Positions 12,501 through 25,600 of a stretch of 64,000 nucleotides of DNA are shown here, one piece after another (positions within the stretch are counted from its first letter, which is position 1; every line of letters starts with the position of its first letter). The stretch comes from Hirudinaria manillensis (lineage: Eukaryota; Annelida; Clitellata; Hirudinida; Hirudinidae). Made by a program: the position numbers and the translations under genes. Under the pieces are notes generated by a model, which saw only the letters and a list, made by a program, of their open reading frames with translations, had not been told where the DNA came from and ran no database searches. The DNA lies in the NCBI GenBank assembly GCA_034509925.1, contig CM067530.1, positions 4,852,501 through 4,916,500 of the forward strand. Reading direction: 5' to 3'.

Positions 12501-15500
12501 TTGTAAATATGTATAACTGTAAAATAAATTAAATAATAAAAACATAGAAGTAGAAAATAAAGTAGAATGAAAAATAACACTTTCTTTATAATGGAAAGAT
12601 CCCTCTTTATATGAAAATAGGGACAACTGATATTCCTTAGATGACTGTGCTGGGACTTCAATATACTCTACTCCCTTTATAACAACTGAGCCATCTCCTT
12701 TATTACTGGCATTCTCCTTCAAGTCTTTATTAGTTATATTGTGGAAAGTGACTTTGAATCTGTTAACACATTCAGATTGATACATTAAACAGCTCATCAT
12801 TGGTCGATGGTCTTTCTTTTCTAACCTTTGCATTTTATCAAGCCAATTTGGCACTCTCAAACTTTCAATATAATGAAGTCTACTTGGTATGTTTCGGCTA
12901 AGTTGCTCCTCAGCCTCTGGGGGGTCAGAAGTTCCAAGTAAATTATATAATAGTCCAAGTCCATCAGCCATTGGTAAAAACAAAGTTCCCTGTAAATTAA
13001 CTTATTTTGACAATTTATGGCATTTAATGGTATTCAACAACATTTATAGGGAATTTTTTATGCCAAACTAAAGGCTTTTTGGTATTATTTAAATTGGTAG
13101 TTGTTATTTAACATAACAGCATGAATATTAGGGTTCAAACAAAAATTAGTTTGCAAACTCATTCTTCTTAACTCCCATATATATCCTTTGACTTACATAA
13201 AACAGAGAAAAATGGTAATGCAACATATCTAGTGTCCAAAAATACATTGATAACTCAAAAGCAAAATCAAAGTATCAGTCGTGATCTTAGTATCGCCGAT
13301 ACTTTTAGCTGCCAGTATTTAAATTAGTATCATGGATACCTTTTTCAACATCTATTATTAACACTTAAAATTAATTCATGTCAATAGAATCTTCCTTACT
13401 GAATGCTTTATTCTGTCTGTCATGACCATGGGATGATATGTAATGTCATAAGCCTTGCTTGATTTTGGAAGTAAGGTGATTGAGTCAGCACCAGTAAAAT
13501 ATTCACCATTAATGACTGGCCTGACAATCCAGCTCTGCTCCTTTGGATTAAAAATTTCCACAGTTTTCTGATCCTTTTTTCGAACTGTGGTTTGCATCAA
13601 TATGGTTTCGGTAGGAGGTGGATAGGAAGTGCAAGCTCCAGATAAGGTCAGCATTAGAGCCCTTTGATAATCCGTAATGCATCTAACCTTAAGATTTGAG
13701 ACACAGTAAATTTGTTGGTGGCTTAAAATGATTTTTAGAAAGTAAAAATAAATTTCATTTTTACTTTGCAATGCAATTCTTTATTAACTTTTTTTGGGTT
13801 AAATGTCACTTTAAAATGAACATCTGTGCCAGGAGGAGAGTAGCCATCCAAAGGACTTATTTCAAAATCTGGAAGTAGCATCTGTGCATCCCAATAAAAT
13901 CTAGAAAAATATTAATACATTAAATTTAGAAAAATATAATTATGACATTCATTATGATATTGGAACCTTGAGCCAATGTCACCAGTATTTGACAATATCA
14001 AATTTTTACTTAATATTCCTCCAGGCATACAAATTCCAAAATTTATGTCTTCTGTATTAAGAGAAAATTCAAATCCTTGTGCTGCTCCACTAATAACAAA
14101 AAGAGTTTTCTTAAAATATTCACTTTCAGCTATTACCTTTAAATAAAAAAAAAACGTTTGCAATTTATAATGTACGTGAGTTGATGTCATTATATAAAAT
14201 GCTTTCGTACACTTTCCATGAATTGAGCAATTCGTTTTTTTGGATCAAAAGTAACTTCAATGTTGAAGCATGAAAGTTCTGGAATGGATATGAAGCCAGT
14301 TGGCTGAATAACAAGAGTTCCAGGCACCCTCAAATCGTTTTCAATTGGGCACATTTTTAGACAAAACTGCATTGGAGCTAAACTATTGTTGCATACTGAT
14401 ATGATTCTTCTGGCACATTGGCCAATGCATAGGGCTCCCAAATATACCACTTTATCTATAGGATTTTGAACCTCTAGCTACAAAACAGTTATTTTATTAC
14501 TTTCTTATATTAAATATTTTATCTGTTTTAATGAAACATTTTTTATTTAAAACTTTAGACAAACCTTTATGGGAATACCTTCTCCACAGAATTGAATATT
14601 TTGTATTACAACTTCATCAATAACAAAGGGTATGATTCTGTGGTAGGTTGTAGCTTCTCTAGCATAAAATTTGAATTTCAAAGTGACTGACTTTTGAGGA
14701 TGAATTACTCTTGGTTCGAATGAAAAAGACAACCATGGATCAGGTTGCTGTAGACAGTTGAGACTGAAAATGCATTACTCAACATCAAATTTAGAATAAC
14801 CACTCAACAAACTTAGAAATCAACAATGTTAAAACAACACAAATGATATCATTGCGCATCAAAATTAACCTAGCTGGCTTATCCGTCTGGTTCGTGATGA
14901 TCAGTTCCTCATGTGGAACTTCATGACCGGCTTCATAAATAAATCTCTTTCCAAAATCAAAACATATAGCAGAAAACTTCAGCTTGGCAGTATCAGTTGA
15001 ACCCTTTAGAATGAGATGGTAGGTTTCACTTTTATTGATCTGAAAAAATAATCATCATTATCATTAAGAATTTCAAACAAATCAGAAAAATGGCTCCAAA
15101 TGAGGTAAATCAAAAATGTACAATTTTCTATATCTAGTTTAAAAATGACTTCCATGACTGACCTCAGGTGACTGAAAAAGCCACTAATAGGGCAATAAAA
15201 GAGAAAATCTATAGAATCTTTTTTTCTAGAGGTGTTTGCTTTTATTTGTTTATGTTTGTAGAATCTACTCTAATTTTTACTTTAATTTTAAATTTAAGTC
15301 TTCATTGATAAGTCTAGTCACACTTATTTCATTAAATGGATCGATTGGTCTATCAAATTAAGTAATAAAATTAAGAAATTATGACATGTAAAAATTAAGT
15401 AATAAAAAGCAGCTTGCATACAATCTGTGTGGTGGTGCAAGCCATAATGCTAAATGACTGATTAAAAAAATTAGATTTAGCCCTTCTTAAGATGTGATTA

Positions 15501-17840
15501 AATAACTCTGGAATTTAGTAATTGTCAACATAAATATAGCGCAGATTGTAAAAAAAAGCTTGAATTTTTCCCACTAATGAAAAAAAAATAATGCAAAAGA
15601 GCTCAAAATATTGATTTATATGGAGCAGCAGTCATTTCTTTTTTTTATCTTAAATTTCTACAGCCTAATATGGTATACTTAAAAATTCAAATACTCAGTA
15701 ATTTAAATTAAATAATTCAGCTACAAGAAAACATTAAAGCAACTCACAGTGAGAACCAATTCAATATTTTTTAAGGTCATTTCTTTTGTTGGCTGGAACA
15801 CCAAGCTGCAAATGGTTTTTTCACCCTGTTTAATGAATCCTGAAATTGGTCCAATTAAAACTGGTGATTTGTTGCTGCCTAAATCTATCATAGACGTGTC
15901 TTTTTTGAGTTGCCAAACAAAATCAATTCCAAGAGATCCAGAATTTTCTATTGATATGCTTACAACTGACCTATCATAAAGGTGCACCTAAATGAAAGCA
16001 AATGTAAGTTTTATTAAAAGTTGACTTGAAAGAATCAACCTGTACGAACCCACTTAAATAATGATTATTAACAATTAACTAAGTGAAATGAAACATTTAA
16101 AATTTCAAAGAACTTTAATTCCATATATATTTATGTATTCCATATATATATATATATATATAAGTAATAAAATGTATAAAATAAGAACAATCTCTTGCCT
16201 TCCCAAAGTCAACTTCTTCTAAGCATCCACTTTTTAATTTTTGCACATGTCCACCTTGTTTCTGATAGGTTACTAATGCATTTGTAAGATAAGCACAAGC
16301 CTTAACATTTAGATTTAGGGGAGCAAGCATGCATTCAACTCGAAATCTCAAGTTGAAATTAGCTTCACCTTCATTATTTGCAGAATATTCAAAGATAAGA
16401 AGGTCACTGTAGGAAGCAAACAAAACTATGTAGTGATAAATTGTGATGAATACAAAGGATGATGAAGGAAAATACAAAAGGATTCCAAGGATAACAAATT
16501 AACTATATAATAAATTACAGTGAATTAATCATGAAAATACAAATTGATTTTGAGGTATTAAATTTACTTTGATCGTGGAGCAAGAATCCCTCTTGTTGGT
16601 CTTATACAAATAACTTCATTTCTTTCAACATTTATACATGATTGTGGGTCAACTGAATATGAATATCTTTCATCCTCATTGTTTAGTAGAGCTACTGTAG
16701 CAACATATTTATTTCCTTCCAAACATTAAGTCAACATTAGTTTCCATATAAGTCAAATGTAAAGAAATTACATTAGAATACTGACCAACCAAAACAGATC
16801 CAAAACTATGACAACATTTCTCTAACAGAATGTTTGGCTCTCTGGTTTTACCAACCAGTATGAATTTTGAAATCACATTAAGTTCTGGAATGCAAAATTT
16901 CCACATACTTTCAATTATGTCTGCACATGTTGATCTGAACTCAAAAATCATCTAAAATTGAAACCAAAATCAATTTTCATTTACTTTTCATGCTTCATTT
17001 CATAAGAAGTAAATATGAGAGTTTAAAATTTTAATTTGATTACTCCATGAAAAGTTTTATTTTTAAAACTACTAGTCAAATACATCAAAGACTGAGCTCA
17101 ATATGATAAGCACACCAATGACAGAATGAATTTCTCTCACTTCTTGTTTGTTTGTAGATGGCAAACATCCTGAAGGTGTGTGACAAACAAAAGGGGGTAC
17201 ATTCACTTCATCTTCAGGATCCAAGCACAACCACTTGAATGAATAATTGAAAGTAGTTGGGTTGATTGCACAAAACCTGAATAGACAAACAAAATACTTA
17301 AACAAGTATGGATTTGTTAATTGGTTTGGCTATTTGTATATGGTAAAACATTTTAAACAACATCAATTAAACAAGATCAAATAATGAATGTCAAAGACCT
17401 TTTTAAAACAGCTTTGGAAATCCCTACTGCATGGAATTCGATAATATTCATGGCAGGATCACAAAGGAAGCCTTCCAATAGGTCCAAATGGTTCAATGAC
17501 AATTTAGATGATAACCAGTCTTTATTCCTACTGCTCAAATAATCAGAAGTTTCAAGTTCAAAATGATAATGGGGAAGCACACATCTTCCACTCATTTCTA
17601 GCACTGGGAAATTTGAACCAGGTTCCAGATTTTGGATGCTGAGAATTTAAAAATAAGAAACTTAGTGCTTTTTATTTACAACAATTCTATCTCTAAATAC
17701 AGTTTATCAACTCACTTGCAGACAAATTTACAAGTGTATTCATTGACAGCCAGAGGAAAGAACTTGACTGAAAATTCCAGAAATTCACCAGGGGGAATGG
17801 TTCCAAGCACAGGATATATTGAAAACGGACATTTTTGCAG
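9501..17840 (-). CDS. HYDIN: HYDIN exons 68-85 (C-terminal ASH array)
   Basis: Exons 17716-17840, 17399-17638, 17141-17276, 16786-16951, 16568-16715, 16199-16406, 15748-15987, 14870-15039, 14565-14763, 14211-14477, 13967-14136, 13765-13900, 13400-13687, 12579-12989, 12251-12481, 11758-11982, 11356-11544, 9501-9800 (TAG). Tracts include FKWLCLDPEDE, LVGKTREPNILLEKCCHSFG, QGGHVQKLKSGCLEEVDFGK, KKTLFVISGAAQGFEFSLN, GLGLLYNLLGTSDPPEAEEQ, AKFINFAKLNTDYICE and the terminal GPYTVIAGSSIGIPFQNVFK ... WVYYLRGVSPEDQCV. Exon 73 uses a GC donor (AAG|GCAAGA); phase requires it. Confidence 0.92.
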
Positions 17841-20800
17841 CTAAAGATTATATATTTTAATGTACAATCCATCGAATATTGACTTAGACATAAAATAATT
17901 AACATGAAATGATAGTGATTAACATTACTAAAAACTAAATTGTTAATTAACTATCATAGCTTTATATCATTAAATTTCATATTAGCATTTGACATTGATA
18001 GTTGCTTGGGACATATTGTCATAGTTTTGCAATTTGCCACCAGTTTCACCAGGTGCATCAGAAAAAGGATTATTGGTATCAGGGACTGTCTCTTGGTCCT
18101 GACAATATTGACTTAGAGTTATGGACAGTTTCCTAGGCTGTGGGCTAATTAAGAGGAGTTCGATTGTATCTTTAAGAAGATGTTTAAGATCTTAATTTGA
18201 TACTGGTTTCCCAGGGTAAGATGTGTGCTGATTGGTTGGTTAGGTCCTGATCATGAAAGTTCTGGAATGTTCGATGATTGGGTGAATGGATTGGTGTTGG
18301 CTGAAAGTATAAAAATGAGTCAGAGAGTGAGAGTGTCCGAGAAAGCGTCATGAAGTCAGAGAGTGTATTGTGGAGGTGGAAAGAGTTTGTGTTGACAAAG
18401 TTTGAATGACATTATTAGTAATTCCATACATATATATAATCTTGTTTCTGGTACATTACTATAGGTAAGTGTTATATTATTAATAAAATAATAGACAATT
18501 TTCTGGAAAAGACCGAGCATTGAACTTCATCCACTTCTATACTATTATGATCCCTCACTATGGAAAGAGGGACGTGACAACCAGTCTTGCATTAGTTCAA
18601 GATGTTAGAATATTTTGTAAGCAAAGTTTTTGCTCAAAATGTAACATCATACTCAAATCTTTTAAAAAAATACTAAATAATTTCTAAGAAGTTACTTTTA
18701 ATTTAATGCAATTCCAATCAGACTTCAATTCATAGCTGCTTTAAAGAGCAGCAAATCTTTCTTTAACTATTATATAATGTACTTTAGTAAATTTGGTAAA
18801 ACCCAATTTTTAAATTGAAATCATGCCAATAAACAGTAATTATGGGTACTTATGTGAAACTAACTTGTCTGTTGGTATCAAGAGAGTCTTTTGATGGCTC
18901 TATTTCTACAAATTCATCACCCAAAACGTGGCAAATAGAGTTTGCAACTGTTGAGGTGTTAAAAATATTTTCGTTAAAAGCAAAGTTCCATTTAAATTTA
19001 AGATGGCCTTTTCCAGTGTTAGTAACTTTCAGGCTAAAACAACAATCAGAGATTACAGATTCATAAAATATCTTACTATTAAGTTTAAATATACCAATAG
19101 GTTCTGCTTTTATATAGGGGAGTGTCCTTAAAAATGATGGTTTTTATGGGCATGCTGTACTGGCAATATTGAGAACTAGCTGTAATTAAAAGCATCAGTG
19201 TTCTCCTATTTCCCATTTCTCCATAAGGTGGTTCTGGTTCAGATTCTATGGCTTTGATCTTTTTTGTTGAATTTACATGGCATGTTTCACTAAAAATATT
19301 TTTGTGATTCAGCTCTAAAATAGAAAATATGTTATGTGATTATAACATACACTTTCTCACTAGGCAGATCATTTGACATTTCCATCCAATGAACAACTTT
19401 ACATCTATCATCCCAATCTTTCAATTCGCATTTGCTATTGTAAGCAATAGATACAAGATTACAGGTAATTTCCTCAAAAATCTCTATTGGACTAGCAGAT
19501 TTAAATGTTACATATATATCTTTGGTTGAGCCAGCTTTTAAATGTCCCACTTTAGGTGAAAATGTGAGTAATTCGTGATCACAGAGCCATTCAAATTTAT
19601 AATGAATATCAAGACCAGGGGAGAGAGTGTTGACCATTTGAAATGACAATGTTTGGCTCTCATCAATGCCACACTCTCCAAAGTGCAATGCATTAAATCC
19701 TGAAAAAGACATGACAGTGACAATTCTCCCTAAAAATAAATCACATGATGAGCATGACAACCTTCTGACCCAGCAACTTTGGGTGGAAAATGAAATTGCT
19801 GAGAAGGTATGTGAAGATATACGTCTTCTCTAAAACTCTCAGCAAGGAGCTCAATGACAATTTCATCATAGTCATTTTCAGGAATCTTTAATTTTAAATG
19901 TCCATTGGTTTTTCTTGGTACTTCAGATGTATAAGAAACTAATATGCTGAAGGTTTCTCCAGGAAAAATACTTAGTGCATGAGAGTCTGGAAATAATTGT
20001 TATAGATTATATAGTTATATATTGTTAAAATAGAAAGAAGTTGCAATAAAAGTGGACAAATTGGTCGTTATCATATACCATTGGGGAATATTCCATCTTC
20101 GAAACAAATAGAAAACACATTGTCTGGATCAGTGAATTCCACAAGCACCTACAAATATTTTGTCCTCAGTCAGCCTCAAAATTATTTAAATTCAATAACA
20201 AGCAAATATAAAATTCCCTATAAACAATAAATTAATTATTAAATTTTATTGTTAAAATGTGAATGCTAAATTATTAATGAATAAATTATAAATAGATTAT
20301 CAGTAAATAGAATAATAAATCTAAGTTGCATTCTCACATTGCAAGGAAGGACTCCTTCATTCAAAATTTGAACTGGAAGTGTTTCTTTGTGATCCACTTG
20401 AATTTTTTGAAAATTTAAAATGAAATTGTTGCTGTCATTTCTCCATACTGGCTTCAGTACTCTTAAATATGGCAGGACACCATCTCCAAATATTTCAAAA
20501 ATTAAGTTTGAGTCTTTTGCACCTTCTACTGATGCTTCAAAAATTCCTGAGTAGGTCTTTAAAAGTAGGCAATTTGAAATAATTAAAATAAACAAATATT
20601 TTTTAGCAAGTGAAGAAACTATGGGAAACCTTCATAGTTCTTGGTGAAAATGAAACATTAACATAAATACATTCCAAGGGAGGAATCTGATAAGAAGGAG
20701 GGGATACAACAAAAGCTGATGCATCTTCAGGGGTAAATCCTTCGAATGATTTGACAGCAAATGTGACGGCACAAGGAATCTTCATAAGTGAACTTGAAGT

Positions 20801-22550
20801 TAATCTAAGTCAAATAGCAGTCAACTACAACTAGATATACCTTCTCAATGTTAATTATTTTAAATCTTGCAGTGGCAATTGAGCCAATAAATAAATTGTT
20901 GAATATAAATCTCCTCTCTCTTTGTTTATAATATCCGACTCCTCTCGCATGTTTTGAACATTTTAGGTTATCCTCTAAATTCATTTCAATATAATGCTCT
21001 TCAAATATTAATGATTCATTATAAATTTCAATTCTTGGTAGGCAAAATTCAGCCATCAAGCTGTAGTACATTCCTTTATTATCATCTCCAGCTTTAATTT
21101 CAGTTCCAGGAATGTCTATCAAAATGACCTTCAAGACAATTTTTAATGTTAGAAATTGTATTTACAAAAAGTGAAAACCTTATAAATAAATTTAGTTTAA
21201 AGTACATCAAGCATTTATGGACAACACTACTATCCTCACTGCTAGAATATAATGCATTCCTACTGTTTCAGAAGAGTCAGTAGAAAGTCCAGGAAGAGTT
21301 CCTCAAAGATAAAAATCAGGAGGCTGCCACAGTTAGAAAGGTATCAACAAAGATGGACTGAAAGCTATTGCCAGAACTCCACCACAAAGCAGACCTCAAA
21401 ATGTGGCTTCTGTATTTTGTTCTCTTGCCAAGACTTCTGTGGCTACAAGTTAGGTTTGCAGTTTGTGGAAGAAATGAAAAATAAAATAAATCGGAGGACA
21501 AGGAAATGGCAAGAATAGTTACCACCAATAGTGTCAATTGTCCTTTTGTCCTTTGAAGAAAAAGAGGGCCCATCCAGGTAGACTCATAGAATCAGATGGC
21601 ATCATTTTGCAAGATGGTCCAAAGATAGGACCCAAGCCAAAGCTGCTGTGATCATTCAAGAGAGATACAGAATGAAAGGAGTGCTCTGACAGTACATTAA
21701 AGCCAGCCAGGCCAATGTATGAGGACATCATCCATCACATGGAGAAACATTTGGAAAAAGTCAACCCTCAGAAAAGGCATTCCTGATTAGATTGGCTTAT
21801 GATTTATCTTTCTCATACCAATTTGCAGAAGCTTTGGCCAGCTCAAGATGCTGGCTGGAAATACTGGGAGAGGGGGAGATGGGTGGCCAGTCACTCCAAC
21901 AAGTGCTTTCACCAGGTAGACCAGCAAGGAGAGAGATGCTGCCTCAAACAGCCTGACAGGCTGCCAGCATCAGAGGTTTTATGTTGATTGAACCCTCTGC
22001 CCATGGAGAAGAGATAATGCTGCTCAGAAATGCCCTGAAAAGCGATCATTATGAGAAACCATTAGAGAAAGTCCAAGGAAGAGACACCATATACACCAGT
22101 ATGATGTGTTGCAATAGTTTTGATGGACAGCAGAGCCCTTGCTCTTTTTGTAGACATTTGTCTGAATGTAGAATTTTTATCAAAAGTTTATATCACTGGA
22201 AAGAAAATTTGATAAGGATGTTCTGAATTCAGAAAAAACTGGTAAGAACATCCTTAATCATAACCCTCACTGAATTTGGCTTAGCACCATTCAGAATGAA
22301 AGAGCATCAGGATTCGGGACCAAAATGCTCATCAAGGGTGCCAATCCCTGCCAAAAAGCTGTACCAAGAGTATCAAATAATAATAATAGATAATATATGG
22401 TGTATAAAATTGGATCACACTACTGATTGGAATAGTGACAGCTCCAAACAATGTGTCATACAGATAGAAAAGATAATTCACAAATGCATAGCAGAACATT
22501 GAATAAAAACATAATTCCAGCTTTACATATATAATCCCAAAATTTTAATT

Positions 22551-22621
<71 letters not shown>

Positions 22622-25600
22622 GTGCGTGCGTGCGTGCATGATATATTTGTACCAATTTAGTACAAGCCTAACTTCTTTATGATTTCCAATGATGTCAGGA
22701 GAGCATTCTACATTGATGCTTGCCTGAGAACCTGCCTCAATGATTCCAGAGGGAGGATATACAAGAAATATTCCTGCTTTGACTTTCTCTTGACTTTCAT
22801 ATGAAATATCTTGATTTTTAGTTAAATTTTCAGAATATCAATAACTGATAAAAGCTCACCTTTTCATGTCTTCCTTTTTTTTTGATTTCATGTTGCCTGG
22901 TTGTTTCCTTAACAAAACCATTTGCTAGTAGTTATTACTTCTCCAAAAACAAATAAAAAAAACTTGCATTTTAGATATAATTTTTTCAGAAGACTCATTT
23001 GTTGGTACTGGTACAGGTTGACCTTCCCTTGAGATGGAAAACTTAAGATCAAACTTTTCTCCTGTATTCTCTAAGATAATTTTCATTTCTTTCTTTTCTC
23101 CAAGTGCAAGAGAGCCAAAGTTTAAGCATTCAAGTGGTACTACTTTAAATCTGAAAGCATTTCAATGAACATGAATAAAGTTATGCATTTAATTATCTCA
23201 ATTTAACAAGCTTACTTGGTCCATGTTGATTTTGCAGAAATTTTTATTGGAATGCTTGCAATAGATTCCTTACTGTCAGTGGATGCTTTGGAATCTATCA
23301 CAAGACAATTTAGCAATGGCAAGTCTTTGATGCTAATTTCATGCTTTGGTGAGAACTTGATCAAAATACTAGTTGGCTTCTCATTGGGAATAAGCAAACC
23401 AGTCAAAGTATCAATAGAAAATAGCTTATCAGTGACCCTGTTCCTTTTATCACTGCTCAGCTCAAATCTTAATAAAATTTATAATTTTATATTTATTTTA
23501 ATAAGTTTCAATAAATAAATATGCTTAAATTCATATAAAATCCACCTGAATGATATATTATATTTCCCTTTATTTCTCAGAGTACAAATTTGTTGCACCT
23601 CCTCACCCACTTTAGTCAACCCAAAATCCAAACCTCCACTACTACCTGCAATGAAAACAAAGTATTTCAAAACTTGGTCACAATTAAAATTCTATCTCTA
23701 ACCTTTAGCAAAGCTTATGTCGAGTGCCACATCATAAGCTTCAGCTGATATGAAAATATTTTCACTTTGGGTTAATCCTATAATCTTTGTTGCATCATAA
23801 ACCTAAAAATCCAAGCTTATTATCTCAAACAGACTTTTAAAATGCAAAACAAAAAAATACAGTTAAATGCAAAATTTATATTGAACTTGAAAAAGATTGA
23901 AACAAATTGAAATAAATTTAAAATTATAATACATTCTAATTTTCAAGGGCAAATAAGTAAATTTCATGCACATAGATATCTCATAAAAATAATTGAGAAT
24001 AAATAATTGCTAGATGAAAATCGTCTTACTTCAAGTCGGATGCCCTTATTTAAGATAGAAACAGGTTTATCGGCTTTAAAGTGAAACCATGCTTCATAGT
24101 TGCAAAGAGGAGGTATTAGACCTTCATCTGTGCAAACATTGAATTCTTTACCTAAACCATCCAAACCCATCAACTTCCATGCAACAGGCAAAAGAGTTTT
24201 GTTTTTAAGAATTATGGCCTTAGACTGTTGTCTGAAATCCACAAGATTTCAAACAATTATGAATTTTATAACTCAAGATCTTGATCACCAAATGCCATAG
24301 TTTTTCTTGACATCATTACCTGTGTAAAAGGACTCCCTCAAAGTCCAATTGAGTATCAAGCTCTATTTTGGGAATTGATCCATGACAAATTATTTTAAAG
24401 GAAACAGGTTCTGGGTTGCTTTTGATGCAACATACCAATGAATCTTGAAATGTTCCAGGAATTTTGGGATAGGCCCAAACATGTAGTAGCTATTTGAAAT
24501 TAAACAAATTCAAAACCAATAAATTTCATATTTATTCACGTGTTTTCTTTTTAATTGAATTTAAAATTTATAAAAATCAAAAAGAGACCTTTGTTTCTCC
24601 TGGATAGAGAATCATAAAAGCTGGATAGAGCAAAAATGTTTCTTCATTTTTATCATCAAGAAATGCAAAATTGACTTCAGCCATGAATGGAGAAATGTTG
24701 ACAATGTTTAATTTTTCACTATTCTCAGGATAAATGCAATCTTTATATCTAATAATAAAGAATAATATTCAAGTTGATAGTTTTAAGGATTATATGTTTA
24801 AAAAGAAAAACTGAATAAAAAAAAGTCTGGCTAAAGATACAATTAAAAAAGGAACAAACAACAGAGCAACTGCAGTAAACAATTATAATAAAAAGAGCAA
24901 AGAATATTGGCACACAATGAATCCCAATAATCAATCAAGGAATCAAAGTAACTTATTAGCTTACTTTTCTCTGGATTTGCCAACAAGAAGTGGTCCAAAA
25001 TCAAAAGTGTTTTGCGGATAAATGAATTGTTTTGTGACAATTTCATTTGGTTCATGCATGCTAATGCAAGATGGAAAAACTAATCTGGTACCATAAGATA
25101 AAGAGAATAATGAGATATAATGGATAATTCATCAAAGAAACCCATAACCTTACTTTGGCTGATCAGAAATCATGGGAAAACAGCATATCCCAGACAGTGA
25201 AACATGATATTTTTTCTTACTTCCAACCAATTCAAAATTAAGAGATTTACAAACTTTGATGACCTTCTCAGATCTAAACTTCACCTTCACACTAATATCA
25301 GACATTGCTGGTATGATCCATCTACTTTTCCTAGATAAGAATAATTTGCTAATGTCCTACTCTATAAAAGTTTTTATATAAAATTACTTGAGATGAGAGT
25401 AAAACAATTTATGAAGCCCTTCAAAATCATCCTCATTTCCAAAACTTATTTTTTCTTCATTTTCCTCAGATTTTTTTTGGAAAGATGGTACATCATTAAT
25501 AACATTGATATGTCTGACATGTTTGCTTGTTGATGGATTTGACATGTCAATACCAGTCACACTTTCTTTAACTTGAGTCACTGACATGATTCTAAAAGTA

